Positions 42,342 to 52,077 of a DNA stretch of 64,000 nucleotides are shown here, piece after piece; within the stretch, counting starts at the first letter, position 1, and each line of letters opens with the position of its first letter. The notes below the pieces were generated by a model that was not told the DNA's origin, did not search any database, and saw only the letters and a list, made by a program, of their open reading frames with translations. A program made the position numbers and the translations under genes. The stretch lies in NCBI GenBank assembly GCA_947175875.1, contig CAMWON010000001.1, positions 1-64,000 on the forward strand. Reading direction: 5' to 3'. The stretch is from an uncultured Alphaproteobacteria bacterium (GTDB lineage: Bacteria > Pseudomonadota > Alphaproteobacteria > Rs-D84).

Positions 42342-43220
42342 TTATTTACAGATTTTATCGACTATTTCCTGCAACTGGGTGCGTGTTGAAAACGACAGCA
42401 CAATCTGCCCCGCCCCGCCGCGGCGTTCGGTTATTTTCGCCGCCGTGCCCAGGGCGGATTTTATGCGCGCCTCTATATCGCGGCGCATGTCCGCATCCAT
42501 GTTGTTTGATGAAAAAGCCCGGCTTTTCCCGGCGCGCGGCCCCTGCTTTACAATTGTTGCAATCTGCGCCACCGGTATCTTTTCGTTCACGATTTTATGG
42601 GCCAGCTCTTCCTGATTCTCGGCCACGGCAATCGTACGCGCCGCCGACGCGGACAGTTCGCCCCGCTCTACCATCGCCTTTACGGAATCGGCCAGGTTTG
42701 TTAAGCGCATTGTGTTTCGGATATAGCTTTCCGATTTTCCAATCAGGCGCACGACGTCGGCCAAGTCATATCCGCATTTTTCCATTAAGTTCTGGTATGC
42801 GGCGGCCTCTTCCATCGGGTTTAAATTTTCGCGCTGAACGTTTTCAATTAATGCGATTTCCATCGCGTTTTCATCGTTCAGTGTTTTTACCAGCGCCGGA
42901 ATTTCACTCAACCCCGCCAGTTTGCTGGCGCGATAACGGCGTTCGCCTGCGACGATTTCGTACATGTACGGCCGGCCCGTGACTGCGCGCAACAAAATCG
43001 GCTGCAATACGCCCTTTTCCTTAATCGACGCGGCCAGCTCCTGTAACTCCGCATCGGTAAATGTTTTACGCGGCTGGTCCGGGTTCGCACCGATTTGTGC
43101 CAGCGGGATTTGTTTTACCACAACGCGTTCGGCCCCGGTCAGAACGGAAAAATCCGGTATCTGTCCCATTTCCGCCTTTAAATCGGCCAGTCCTTTGCCA
43201 AGTCCAAATTTTGAAGACAT
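42342..43220 (-). CDS. parB: Chromosome partitioning protein ParB
   Basis: 292 residues. The CTP-binding domain has PLAQIGANPDQPRKTFTD and the core motif YEIVAGERRYRASKLAGL (GERRxRA). The helix-turn-helix is NLNPMEEAAAYQNLMEKCGYDLADVVRLIGKSESYIRNTMRL, and the C-terminal dimer domain closes with a lysine-rich end. It binds parS; two candidate sites lie at 44106-44129 and 45191-45214. It is 3 nt downstream of parA and cotranscribed with it. Confidence 0.96.
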   Translation of the reverse strand: MSSKFGLGKGLADLKAEMGQIPDFSVLTGAERVVVKQIPLAQIGANPDQPRKTFTDAELQELAASIKEKGVLQPILLRAVTGRPYMYEIVAGERRYRASKLAGLSEIPALVKTLNDENAMEIALIENVQRENLNPMEEAAAYQNLMEKCGYDLADVVRLIGKSESYIRNTMRLTNLADSVKAMVERGELSASAARTIAVAENQEELAHKIVNEKIPVAQIATIVKQGPRAGKSRAFSSNNMDADMRRDIEARIKSALGTAAKITERRGGAGQIVLSFSTRTQLQEIVDKICK

Positions 43221-43223
43221 GCC

Positions 43224-43997
43224 CTATTCTCCTTGTTCTGTGCGTTCTACAACCTCGGTCGCGACACGCAGGTATGCCTGGGCGCCGGGGGAATTAAAGT
43301 CATAAAACAATGCCGGTTTGCCGTGGCTGGGGGCCTCGGACACGCGGACATTGCGCGGGATTACCGTCTTGAATGTTTTGTCGCCGAATGTGCTGCGGAT
43401 TTCTTCCTCTACCGCGCGGGTCAGACTCTGGCGGCGGTCGTACATTGTTAATAATACGCCCAGGATTTCGATATTTGGGTTTAATTCGCGGCGTACACCC
43501 TCGATTGTGTTAATTAATTGCTGAACACCTTCCAGTGAATAAAATTCGCACTGCATCGGGATAATGACGCCGTCGGCGGCCGCCAGTGCATTTGCGGTAA
43601 TGTTTCCCATCGCGGGCGGACAGTCCAGCAATATGTAATCATAATAATCGCGCACGGACGCCAATGCGTCGCGCAGACGATAAAATCGGTTGTCTTCGGT
43701 GTACAGCTCAACCTCGGCCGCGGCCAGCTGCTGGGTCGATGGCATGATATGCAGATTCGGCACCGCCGTTGTTAAAATATTGTCGGCGGCCGTCGCCGTG
43801 CCCTTTAACACGCCGTAAACACTTTGGCGATGTGACGAGCGCACAAACCCCAGCCCTGTTCCGGCGTTACCCTGTTGGTCCAAATCAATCAGCAGCACGC
43901 GCTTTTTAATCGCGGCCAGGGATGCGCCGATATTTATCGCGGTTGTGGTTTTGCCCACGCCGCCTTTTTGGTTTGCAAATGCTATTATTTTTGTCAT
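43224..43997 (-). CDS. parA: Chromosome partitioning ATPase ParA (Soj)
   Basis: 257 residues. The deviant Walker A is KGGVGKTTTAINIG (residues 10-23), with the Walker A' aspartate in LLIDLDQQGNAG and the Walker B ILLDCPPAMG. Its length is that of chromosomal, small ParA without N-terminal DNA-binding domain. With ParB and the parS sites it segregates the origin region. The 'rsmG - parA - parB' neighbourhood is kept except that one gene lies between. Confidence 0.96.
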   Translation of the reverse strand: MTKIIAFANQKGGVGKTTTAINIGASLAAIKKRVLLIDLDQQGNAGTGLGFVRSSHRQSVYGVLKGTATAADNILTTAVPNLHIMPSTQQLAAAEVELYTEDNRFYRLRDALASVRDYYDYILLDCPPAMGNITANALAAADGVIIPMQCEFYSLEGVQQLINTIEGVRRELNPNIEILGVLLTMYDRRQSLTRAVEEEIRSTFGDKTFKTVIPRNVRVSEAPSHGKPALFYDFNSPGAQAYLRVATEVVERTEQGE

Positions 43998-44105
43998 TCT
44001 TTTTCCCGATATTTACCGGCCTTTATGGTATAAAATCATGCCATCTCAGTCAAGATATTTAAATATAACAAGTTTTGTTGTTAAAAAATCGTTAAAAATC
44101 AACAC

Positions 44106-44129
44106 ATTGTTAATAATTTCATGTGAAAT
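44106..44129 (+). promoter_or_regulatory. parS-like site 1
   Basis: The 24-nt sequence ends in TTTCATGTGAAA (44117-44128), one mismatch from the parS core TTTCACGTGAAA. It is otherwise identical to parS-like site 2 at 45191-45214, including an upstream ATTGTTAATAA. Confidence 0.65.
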
Positions 44130-44148
44130 AATACTTTTTGCTGATTTT

Positions 44149-44177
44149 TTGACAAATGCCATGTTCTGTGTTATAAT
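44149..44177 (+). promoter_or_regulatory. Consensus sigma70 promoter, extended -10
   Basis: TTGACA (44149-44154), 17-nt spacer, TATAAT (44172-44177), with TG at 44169-44170. This is the most canonical promoter in the window and points into 44207-45190. Confidence 0.75.
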
Positions 44178-44206
44178 ATACAGCCTGTGTAATATGGAGG
44201 GTAATT

Positions 44207-45190
44207 GTGAAGTTTAAGAAATTACTTACTTTGTCCGCTGGTTTGGTCGCGTTTTTGGGGCCTGCTGTTGGCTGTGCGGTATGGGGGTCGCCTGATGCTA
44301 AGGTGCCGGACAAGGCGGTTAAAACGATTCGTTTTAAGCCATTGTCTGATTTGAATTTTGCAGTTGACACTTTGTATTTAACAAATGAAAATTTTGATAC
44401 AGAATATGCACGTGCGGCGGCGGGACAGTTTATACCGGGTACGAATACTGTTCGCGTCACTTATTTTATTTATGACAGCGCGGCAAATGCGCGCGTGCGG
44501 TTGAATTGTGATAATGCGAATGAATCGCTTGATGTTGTTCGCCGTCACGAGATGGAGCATGCGCGCAAGGCGAATGTTGTTCAGGATGTGATGGACTTGT
44601 CCCCGTGGGACCGGGCGCGTCTGGCGGTTATGAACGAATCTATGGCGCCTGGCGGCGAGATTATTGAGGCGGTGGAATATCATATTGCAAATGGCGAACG
44701 TTATCCACAGGACCGCGCGTTCCTGTGGCGTGCCGACAGTTTGATTATGGCGCGTCATAATGAAAAGAATTTTGGATTTGGCAAAGGTGTACCGGTTGAT
44801 TTTTCGGACCCTGTTATTGCTGATATTATTTTGGAAAGCGCGGTTGATAAATTTGCAAAGGATCACCGGCGCGGATTTTATCATACAAAGATAAAGAAAG
44901 AATTAAGCGGCGTGAAACGACCAAAATACAAACCGCATAATCAGTGTGATTTGCAGCCAACTGCAAATAATTATTTCCCGATGCTGAACCAATGGGGAAT
45001 ATTGTGGACGTATGATGTTAGTGCCCCGTGGACGCTTTTGAAAAAGAAACAGGTTGATGTATGGAAGTCCGCCACCGAATCGGCACGTCGTCGCGTGATA
45101 AACAAGGTTGATTCCATTGTGAAAACGGATATGACTGCCGGCCAAATGTTGATACCAAAAGTTTTTGAATATCCGCGCTCAAATCAATGA
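44207..45190 (+). CDS. Exported protein with HExxH motif, between two parS sites
   Basis: 327 residues, GTG start with GGAGGG ribosome binding site. Signal region MKFKKLLTLSAGLVAFLGPAVGC ends in AVGC, a possible lipobox. The motif RRHEMEHARKAN near residue 112 fits HExxH of zinc peptidases, followed by several acidic residues and conserved-looking WD and R-W stretches. It resembles in outline the HExxH protein at 16636-17253, with no clear overall alignment. It is driven by a consensus promoter and flanked by nearly identical parS repeats. Family unknown; a murein-linked or secreted peptidase is only a guess. Confidence 0.7.
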   Translation: MKFKKLLTLSAGLVAFLGPAVGCAVWGSPDAKVPDKAVKTIRFKPLSDLNFAVDTLYLTNENFDTEYARAAAGQFIPGTNTVRVTYFIYDSAANARVRLNCDNANESLDVVRRHEMEHARKANVVQDVMDLSPWDRARLAVMNESMAPGGEIIEAVEYHIANGERYPQDRAFLWRADSLIMARHNEKNFGFGKGVPVDFSDPVIADIILESAVDKFAKDHRRGFYHTKIKKELSGVKRPKYKPHNQCDLQPTANNYFPMLNQWGILWTYDVSAPWTLLKKKQVDVWKSATESARRRVINKVDSIVKTDMTAGQMLIPKVFEYPRSNQ

Positions 45191-45214
45191 ATTGTTAATA
45201 ATTTCACGTGAAAT
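45191..45214 (+). promoter_or_regulatory. parS-like site 2
   Basis: TTTCACGTGAAA (45202-45213) is the exact core of the ParB recognition site, within a 16-nt palindrome (45200-45215). It differs in one base from site 1 over 24 nt. Confidence 0.8.
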
Positions 45215-45774
45215 TACCGGTGTTTTTCGATAATTATAATATTGCCGTCGCCGGTCTTGGACGGAACAAGTCTGTAATCGAATTTGTATTTTGTTTTAGC
45301 GGTGGCAACCTCGCTCTCTATCTCCCGGCCTTTTAGCAAAAAAAGCCGGCATTTTGTTCGGGCGACATAATCCAAAATCTTTATCAATGGTGCAAACGCG
45401 CGTGCCGTGAATACTGTTGTGTCGGGGTTTACCGGTGTTTCTTTTATGAAATCTTCAACACGGCCATGATAAACGGTTAAATTGTCCAGTTTCAGCTGCT
45501 CTTTTACCTCTGTTAAAAAGGCGGTCTTTTTACCAATGGATTCAATGCACGTTACGTTAAAGCCAAGTATTGCCAGAACGACGCCCGGAAATCCGGCGCC
45601 GCTGCCCAAATCTATTACGTTTACGCCCGTGGGTAAAATGTCGGCCAGCTGGGCGCTGTCCGCAAAGTGGCGGTTTTCTATGTCGGCCAGGGTGCTGGGG
45701 GCGACCAGGTTCATTTTTTTTGACCATTCCCGCAGCAGGCGCCCGTACAATTCAAATTTGTCTTTATTATTCAT
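45214..45774 (-). CDS. rsmG: 16S rRNA m7G527 methyltransferase RsmG (GidB)
   Basis: 186 residues. The conserved stretch RHFADSAQLADILPTGVNVIDLGSGAGFPGVVLAI contains motif I of the SAM site (DLGSGAGFPG near residue 57). The rest (FTARAFAPLIKILDYVARTKCRLFLLKGREIESEV) also matches GidB. It methylates G527 in the 530 loop of 16S rRNA. It is part of the rsmG/parAB origin-region cluster. Confidence 0.95.
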   Translation of the reverse strand: MNNKDKFELYGRLLREWSKKMNLVAPSTLADIENRHFADSAQLADILPTGVNVIDLGSGAGFPGVVLAILGFNVTCIESIGKKTAFLTEVKEQLKLDNLTVYHGRVEDFIKETPVNPDTTVFTARAFAPLIKILDYVARTKCRLFLLKGREIESEVATAKTKYKFDYRLVPSKTGDGNIIIIEKHR

Positions 45775-45800
45775 AAGGAATATTGTAGCATAAACTTGTC

Positions 45801-47417
45801 ATGAGAAAAACAGAAACTTTATTTATAGGTGCGGGCTTGGTCGTCGCGTTGATTGTGTCTGGTGTTGTCGCGTGGCGTGCGTTTGCGCCCGTATCCGACG
45901 ACGCGACGCATCAGTATCCGACCACAAAATACGGCGCCTTTTTGGCGGCCCAGCATGCGATTTATATCAATGATTTTGAACGTGCGGCCGAATTCGGACG
46001 TACGCTGGACAATATCGAATACGCCGTTGTGTATAACACGCGGATGCTGTCCGAATTTTTAAGCGGGCGCCTGCCCGGCGACGCAAAGTTGATGCGTGAT
46101 GAAAAAAACGCCGCCGCGCGCATGATTTATGACGCCTATCTGGTCGACCAGGGTCATTGGGACGAACTGTACAAACGTCATAAAAAAGACACGTCCGCGC
46201 TGTCGGCGCCGTTGCGCATATGGTCGTCGGTTGCGACAAAGCACAGCGCAGACGCGATAAAGTTCATCTCGAAACTGCCGACAAACGAATCGTGGAAGGC
46301 GTTCACGCGCGGCCAGATTTACGCCCAGGCGGGCGATGTCGCCGCGGCCGAGAAAGAGTTTGCGGCCGTTTCCACGGACTTTATGAATATCAACGATTAT
46401 CTATATGTGATGTCGTTTTACCGCGCCAATGACTTGAACGGCGCGGCGGCAAAACTGCGTGAGGATTTTACCTCGAAACCCGGTGGGATGTACATGCTGG
46501 GCTATGACGCGGTTCCGGATTGGGACGTGTATGCGGGGAATAAAAACGCACTGGCGTTCAGTCTGATTCAAAATGTATCGCATACCCAGATTATGATGTA
46601 TTCGGATTTGTCGCTGCTGCTGTTGCGTTTCGCGCAGATAACGGGTTCCGATTTTGCGGCGAACAATGATGCGATAAACTATTACCTGGGCCAGTATTTT
46701 TATAACAATGCCGGCGATTGCGGGAAATATTTCGGCGCAATATCGCAGAACAGCCCGTTCTATCTGTTCGGGGTTCTGCGCATGGCGGACAAGACAAACG
46801 ATTTTGCGGCGCTTTCCGCCGCGATAGATGCGTCGCCCCTGTTCGTGCCGGGCGCCACGCGGTTAATTGCGCATTATGTCGCCAATGGCGACCGTCGCGC
46901 CGCTTTACGCGTTGTGGAACGGGCGCTGGCCGATGACAATATTACGCCGCAGGGTCGCGGATACTTTTTAAAGAGCAGGGCGCAAATCAATTTTGCGTTT
47001 GGCGATTTGGACGCCGCGCAGAGTGATATTCGCGCGGCCTCGGACGAGTTGCCGATTGACGGCGAGATTTTGGCACTGCAGTCCAAGATATGGGCGATGC
47101 AGAACCGCGAGCTGGACAATGCGTACGAATATGCGATGGGATTGGTTCGCCAGAATCCGACGGATGTTGTCGCGTGGGATGTTCTGGGGCGTGTCGTCGC
47201 CGTTCGTGAAAGCGACGATGCTGCATTGGAATTGATAGAGCGTGTCGGCGAGGTTTCAAACAGCTGCTCTTCATTGTTCGAACAGCTGGGCGATTTATAT
47301 GCCGCGCGCGGCGATTCAAAGCGTTCGCGCGACGCGTATTTGCGTGCGATTGAATTGGCTGATGACGGGTTGGTTGTTATACCTTTGGTTGAAAAGAAGA
47401 TAAGGAAATTAAAATGA
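45801..47417 (+). CDS. Membrane-anchored TPR-rich protein
   Basis: 538 residues. The N-terminus has one membrane helix (LFIGAGLVVALIVSGVVAWRAF), then a long alpha-helical region with TPR-like units (FERAAEFGRTLDN, VAAAEKEFAAVS, DLDAAQSDIRAAS, SKRSRDAYLRAIELADDG near the end). It is translationally coupled to gpsA (ATGA). No specific family is recognised. It is rich in helices and Ala, typical of scaffold or lipoprotein-like periplasmic proteins. Confidence 0.72.
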   Translation: MRKTETLFIGAGLVVALIVSGVVAWRAFAPVSDDATHQYPTTKYGAFLAAQHAIYINDFERAAEFGRTLDNIEYAVVYNTRMLSEFLSGRLPGDAKLMRDEKNAAARMIYDAYLVDQGHWDELYKRHKKDTSALSAPLRIWSSVATKHSADAIKFISKLPTNESWKAFTRGQIYAQAGDVAAAEKEFAAVSTDFMNINDYLYVMSFYRANDLNGAAAKLREDFTSKPGGMYMLGYDAVPDWDVYAGNKNALAFSLIQNVSHTQIMMYSDLSLLLLRFAQITGSDFAANNDAINYYLGQYFYNNAGDCGKYFGAISQNSPFYLFGVLRMADKTNDFAALSAAIDASPLFVPGATRLIAHYVANGDRRAALRVVERALADDNITPQGRGYFLKSRAQINFAFGDLDAAQSDIRAASDELPIDGEILALQSKIWAMQNRELDNAYEYAMGLVRQNPTDVVAWDVLGRVVAVRESDDAALELIERVGEVSNSCSSLFEQLGDLYAARGDSKRSRDAYLRAIELADDGLVVIPLVEKKIRKLK

Positions 47418-48274
47418 TTGTTGGTGTTGTCGGCGCCGGTGCATGGGGCACGGCGCTTGCCATTACTGCGGCGCGCGGCGGGGCGGATGTTGTATTGTGG
47501 TCTTATGACGGCGGCGCAAAAGAATTTGACGGCATTGCAATGCCGGACAGTGTGCGTTTAACGCGTGACATGTCGGATTTGCGCGGGGCGGACGTATGGC
47601 TTGTCGTGACGCCGGCCGCATATTTTCGCGAGACTGTGCGCGCCGCCCGCGATAGTTACAACGGTGCGCCGGTGATAATATGCACCAAGGGGGCCGAGTA
47701 TTCGACCGGCAGCTTTATGTCGGAAATATTGCGAACGGAGTTGCCGGCATGCAATGATTTTGGTGTTTTGTCCGGGCCCCAGTTCGCGGCCGAGGTTGCC
47801 GCCGGCGTGCCCACGGGATCCACTTTGGCGGGAACGCCGCAGGCGCGGCGTTGCGGGGCCGCGGCGCTGAACAAATTGTACATCAGCGAAAGCGACGACG
47901 TAATTGGTGCCGAGATGTGCGGCATAGGCAAGAATGCGGTCGCGCTTATTTGCGGATATACCAGTATAAAATCCGGCGAGAACGAGCGTGCAATGATATT
48001 CACCCGCGCCTGGGGCGAGGTTGTGAAAATCGGCATGGCGCTGGGGGCGAAAGAGGGCACGTTCCTGGACTTGTGCGGTATCGGCGATTTGTTCTTGTCG
48101 GCGACGTCGCCAACGTCGCGCAATTTTGCCGCCGGCATGGCGATTGCCGAGGGGCGTCCGATAGAGGGCACCGTCGAGGGTATCTTTGCATTGTCCGGCA
48201 TATTGTCGCGTGCGGAAAGTTTGGGGATACGGACGCCCGTGTTGTCCGAAATGCAACATATGCTGAAATTGTAA
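47414..48274 (+). CDS. gpsA: NAD(P)-dependent glycerol-3-phosphate dehydrogenase
   Basis: 286 residues with the Rossmann motif VVGAGAWGTALAI (residues 5-17), ICTKGAEYSTG near 92, VLSGPQFAAEVAAGVPT near 118 and NAVALICGYTSIKSGENERAMIFTRAWGEV near 178. It is shorter than the usual ~330 residues but all core motifs are present. It makes sn-glycerol-3-phosphate for phospholipids. It overlaps the preceding TPR gene by 4 nt. Confidence 0.95.
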   Translation: MIVGVVGAGAWGTALAITAARGGADVVLWSYDGGAKEFDGIAMPDSVRLTRDMSDLRGADVWLVVTPAAYFRETVRAARDSYNGAPVIICTKGAEYSTGSFMSEILRTELPACNDFGVLSGPQFAAEVAAGVPTGSTLAGTPQARRCGAAALNKLYISESDDVIGAEMCGIGKNAVALICGYTSIKSGENERAMIFTRAWGEVVKIGMALGAKEGTFLDLCGIGDLFLSATSPTSRNFAAGMAIAEGRPIEGTVEGIFALSGILSRAESLGIRTPVLSEMQHMLKL

Positions 48275-48277
48275 TTT

Positions 48278-48302
48278 AAAACCGGCAAACGCCGGTTTTT
48301 TA
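48278..48302. terminator. Terminator of gpsA
   Basis: AACCGGC-AAAC-GCCGGTT hairpin followed by Ts. Confidence 0.85.
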
Positions 48303-48385
48303 TATGCCCCTTTAAGGCAATATTTATTGATTTTCGGTTTTTTATCTTGTATCGTAAAATTCGTGAAAAGAAAGGTGTTTTAACA

Positions 48386-48586
48386 ATGGAATCCGAGAAA
48401 TTATCGTTTGAAGATGCTTATAAACAGCTGATGGAACTGGTTCGTAAAATGGAGGGCGGTGAATTACCGCTGGCCGCGTCGGTTGAGGCGTACGAGCAGG
48501 GGATAAAATTAAAGGCGTATTGCGAGCAGCTGTTAAAAGAGGCTGAACTGAAGATTGAAACGCTGAAAGTCGGCACAAACCAGTAA
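48386..48586 (+). CDS. xseB: Exonuclease VII small subunit
   Basis: 66 residues. The signature SFEDAYKQLMELVRKMEGGELPLAASVEAYEQGIKL is that of XseB; an in-frame upstream ATG at 48347 lacks a binding site and conserved residues. xseA is not adjacent. The small subunit forms a coiled-coil with XseA. mutS starts 22 nt later. Confidence 0.95.
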   Translation: MESEKLSFEDAYKQLMELVRKMEGGELPLAASVEAYEQGIKLKAYCEQLLKEAELKIETLKVGTNQ

Positions 48587-48608
48587 TTTTTATCAAACGG
48601 ATATAACA

Positions 48609-51182
48609 GTGGCGGATAAAAGCAAATTAAGCCCGGTCATGCAGCAATACGTTGACATGAAGGCCGAGAATCCCGATGCCTTGCTAATGTTTCGGCTGGG
48701 CGATTTTTATGAGGCGTTTTTTGACGACGCCCGTCAGATTAGTGAAGCGCTTAGCCTGGTTCTGACACAGCGCGGAACCGACGCATCGGGCGAAAGCATT
48801 CCGATGTGCGGAATTCCGTGGCATGCGGCGGACAATTATTTCGGCCGTCTGGTGCGCGCCGGGTATAAGGTTGCATTGGTTGAGCAAATGGAAACCCCCG
48901 CCCAGGCCAAGGCCCGCGGGCACAAGTATATCGAGCGCAAGGTTGTCCGCGTTTTAACGCCTGGAACATTGACGGATGAAAATCTGCTGTCGCCGAAAAA
49001 TTCCAATTTCCTGGTGGCGATAATGCCGGCCGGCGGCGTTTATCATATCGCCGGCTGTGACATATCCACGGGCGAGTTTTTTATCGGCCAAAGCGCGAAT
49101 CCCGTCGATGACATGGTGCGCGTGGCGCCGGCCGAATTGATATACCCGGCCGCCGTGGCCGAGACGGAAACCATAATGCGTCTGCGCGATGTGTTTAAGA
49201 CGACGCCCGTGTATGAAAAACTGTACCTGCGTGCGGATATAGACATGATTGTTTCGCGCGTGTTTGGCGGCGCGGTCCCGGACGGCGTATCCGCCGCCAC
49301 AGGCGACAGTGCGGTCGCGCTGCTGGCCGGATATCTGTTTAATACCCAGCGCGGTGCGAATATAACGTTTCGTGCGGCGCGCCGGTTTAATTCCGGGGCG
49401 CAGTTGTTGATTGATTCCGCCACATGGAAAAGTCTGGAAATCGATTCCGCAATAAACGACGGCGGTACGTGCCTGCTGGACGTGTTGGACAATACGAAAA
49501 CGGCGGCCGGTGCGCGGCGCCTGCGCGGATATCTGCGCACCTTAACTGGCGACATGGGCGAAATCATGGCCCGCCAGGAGCATATCGGCCATTTAATGCT
49601 AAACACCGACATTATGGGGGCGCTGGCGGCGGCATTGGGGGCGGTTCCCGATGTCGGGCGCAGTTTGTCGCGCCTGCTTTCAAATCGCGGCAGTCCGCGT
49701 GATTTGCGTCATATATCGGATTTCTTGATTGAACTGCCGAATGTAAAGATGATGGGAATGCGTCTGGACCGGACGCTGGCCGACCAGTTTGCGGCGATTG
49801 ATACGCACGACGCATTCGCCAGTCGCCTGCGCGGTGCGCTGGCCGACAGTCTGCCGACATTTTTCCGCGACGGCGGCACAATCCGCGACGGATTTGATGC
49901 GGCGCTGGACAATATGCGGGGACTTGCCCACGGGGCAAAAGAAACGATTGCCGCGTTGCAGGCCGAATATGCCGCCGCCACGGGCGTCGCCACGCTTAAG
50001 ATTAAATACAACAATATTCTAGGATATTTCATAGAGGTGCCCAGTGCCCGTGCCGACGCGTTAATGCAGCCCGAAAGCGGATTTATCCATCGCCAGACAA
50101 TGGCGGGCAACATGCGCTTTACAACGGCGCGCCTGATTGATTTGGACAACGATGTTCGCAGCGCCGCCGACCGCGCCGCCGGTATCGAGGCTGAGATAAT
50201 AGAATCCCTTATCGAAAATATCAGACAGATTGCGGATTCGTTGCTTTCCGCGGCCGAGCTGATTGCCGACGCCGACGTTTGGTATTCTTTGGCGACGGTT
50301 GCGGGGCGCTATAACTGGACGCGGCCCGTCATAACCGACGGCGGGGATTTTGACATCGTCGGCGCACGCCACCCGGTGATAGAGCATGTTCTGCGTTCCC
50401 GCGCGGACAATTTTGTGAAAAACGACTGTAATCTGGACACGCGTCCCATTTCATTGTTAACGGGACCGAATATGGCCGGTAAATCGACATACCTGCGCCA
50501 GAACGCATTGTTGGTGGTGCTGGCCCATATGGGGTCGTTTGTGCCCGCCACGCGTGCGCAAATCGGCATTTGCGACCAGTTGTTCAGCCGTGTCGGCGCG
50601 TCGGACAATCTGGCGGCGGGCCAGTCCACGTTTATGGTCGAAATGTCGGAAACCGCAAATATATTGCAGCGTGCGACAAATCGCTCGTTCATCATATTTG
50701 ACGAAATAGGGCGCGGCACCGCGACATACGACGGTATGGCAATCGCCCAGGCAGTATTGGAATATTTGAACGATTTGGGCGCACGCGCATTGTTTGCCAC
50801 GCATTATCATGAATTGACCGCACTGTCGGCCGATACGTCGGGACCGCTGCAGAATGTATCGTGTTTAACCATTGACGTGCGCGAGCATAATAATGAAATC
50901 GTATTCATGCACAAGATAATTCCGGGCGTCGCCAACCGCTCTTACGGTATTCAGGTTGCGCGCATGGCTGGCATGCCGGCATCCGTTGTGGCGCGCGCCG
51001 ATGCGGTGTTGGCCGCGCTGGAGGAAACGCGAAATGTGGCGCCGACCACGCCGGTTGCGCCAAACGCGCCCGCGCCGGCATCCGCGACCGATACTCCGGC
51101 CGCCGCACCGGCCGCGTCGCCGCGCCCGTCACGCGTGGCCGCGCCTAAAAAGGACGCCCCGCAACTTAGCTTATTCGGATAA
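48609..51182 (+). CDS. mutS: DNA mismatch repair ATPase MutS
   Basis: 857 residues, GTG start. Mismatch-binding motif near the N-terminus as FRLGDFYEAFFDDA (F-x-E replaced by FYEAF). ATPase: Walker A TGPNMAGKSTYLRQ near residue 619, Walker B ANRSFIIFDEIGRGTATYDG and the final signature VLEYLNDLGARALFATHYHEL. The end shows a Pro/Ala-rich linker and the LSLFG C-terminal peptide, which resembles a beta-clamp-binding motif. It is followed after 2 nt by truB. Confidence 0.97.
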   Translation: MADKSKLSPVMQQYVDMKAENPDALLMFRLGDFYEAFFDDARQISEALSLVLTQRGTDASGESIPMCGIPWHAADNYFGRLVRAGYKVALVEQMETPAQAKARGHKYIERKVVRVLTPGTLTDENLLSPKNSNFLVAIMPAGGVYHIAGCDISTGEFFIGQSANPVDDMVRVAPAELIYPAAVAETETIMRLRDVFKTTPVYEKLYLRADIDMIVSRVFGGAVPDGVSAATGDSAVALLAGYLFNTQRGANITFRAARRFNSGAQLLIDSATWKSLEIDSAINDGGTCLLDVLDNTKTAAGARRLRGYLRTLTGDMGEIMARQEHIGHLMLNTDIMGALAAALGAVPDVGRSLSRLLSNRGSPRDLRHISDFLIELPNVKMMGMRLDRTLADQFAAIDTHDAFASRLRGALADSLPTFFRDGGTIRDGFDAALDNMRGLAHGAKETIAALQAEYAAATGVATLKIKYNNILGYFIEVPSARADALMQPESGFIHRQTMAGNMRFTTARLIDLDNDVRSAADRAAGIEAEIIESLIENIRQIADSLLSAAELIADADVWYSLATVAGRYNWTRPVITDGGDFDIVGARHPVIEHVLRSRADNFVKNDCNLDTRPISLLTGPNMAGKSTYLRQNALLVVLAHMGSFVPATRAQIGICDQLFSRVGASDNLAAGQSTFMVEMSETANILQRATNRSFIIFDEIGRGTATYDGMAIAQAVLEYLNDLGARALFATHYHELTALSADTSGPLQNVSCLTIDVREHNNEIVFMHKIIPGVANRSYGIQVARMAGMPASVVARADAVLAALEETRNVAPTTPVAPNAPAPASATDTPAAAPAASPRPSRVAAPKKDAPQLSLFG

Positions 51183-51184
51183 AC

Positions 51185-52057
51185 ATGGCAAACGGCTGGA
51201 TTATTTTGGACAAGGCATCCGGATTGTTCTCTCGCACGGCGGGGGGGCGCGTGGCGCGAATGCTGGGTACGAAAAAATTCGGTCATATCGGCACGCTGGA
51301 CCCGATGGCGTCGGGTGTTCTGCCGATTGCGATTGGCGATGCGACCAAGATGATTCCGTTTGTCGAAGACGCGCACAGCCCCGTCAAAGAATATCTGTTT
51401 TCCATGCAGTTTGGCTTTGAAACGGATTCTTTGGATATAACCGGACGTGTTACGCGCCGCGATGATTTTGTGCCGGATAATTCGGCCGTGACGGCGGCAG
51501 GTGCAAAATTTGTGGGCAATATAATGCAGACACCGCCCGCATATTCCGCCGTGCATGTGGACGGCCGCCGTGCATACGAGCTGGCGCGCCGTGGCGCCGC
51601 GCCCGATATTCCGCCGCGCCCCGTGACGATTTATGAGTTGGAATACATCGGTCGTGAGGGTCCGTCGTGGCATTTTCGCACGCGGTGCAGCCGCGGCACA
51701 TATGTGCGGAGCCTTGCGCGCGATATCGCCGCCGCCGCGGGCGCAATCGCAACCGTTGACATGATACGCCGGACGGAAACAAACGGTTTTACCCTTAAAT
51801 CCGCGGTGACACTTGATTTTTTGGAAAATCTGTTTAATAATGGGGGCGACGTTGGAAAATATCTGATGTCGGCGGACTATGGACTGGGGGACATTCCGGT
51901 CTGTCGTCTGGCGGATAATGACGCGCGTTTTTATATAAACGGCGGCTTTATCGAAACGGGTGGGGCGGACGGCCTGCGTCGCGTGTATAACGGCGATAAT
52001 TTTATCGGCGTTGGAAATGTGACCGGCGGCGTACTGCGCCCAAAAAGAACTATTTAA
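51185..52057 (+). CDS. truB: tRNA pseudouridine-55 synthase TruB
   Basis: 290 residues. Catalytic motif [16 protein letters not shown] with the conserved Asp39. Other family motifs are [35 protein letters not shown] and [15 protein letters not shown]. It forms psi-55 in the T-loop of tRNAs. The truB-rpsO order is widespread. It starts 2 nt after mutS, an uncommon arrangement. Confidence 0.96.
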   Translation: MANGWIILDKASGLFSRTAGGRVARMLGTKKFGHIGTLDPMASGVLPIAIGDATKMIPFVEDAHSPVKEYLFSMQFGFETDSLDITGRVTRRDDFVPDNSAVTAAGAKFVGNIMQTPPAYSAVHVDGRRAYELARRGAAPDIPPRPVTIYELEYIGREGPSWHFRTRCSRGTYVRSLARDIAAAAGAIATVDMIRRTETNGFTLKSAVTLDFLENLFNNGGDVGKYLMSADYGLGDIPVCRLADNDARFYINGGFIETGGADGLRRVYNGDNFIGVGNVTGGVLRPKRTI

Positions 52058-52077
52058 AAACAAAAAAAGGAAAAACA

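Noticed and set aside
42263..42982. 239-aa plus-strand frame over parB
   Set aside because: It covers the parB terminator and the antisense strand of parB, and is Pro/Arg/Ser-rich as expected for a shadow frame.
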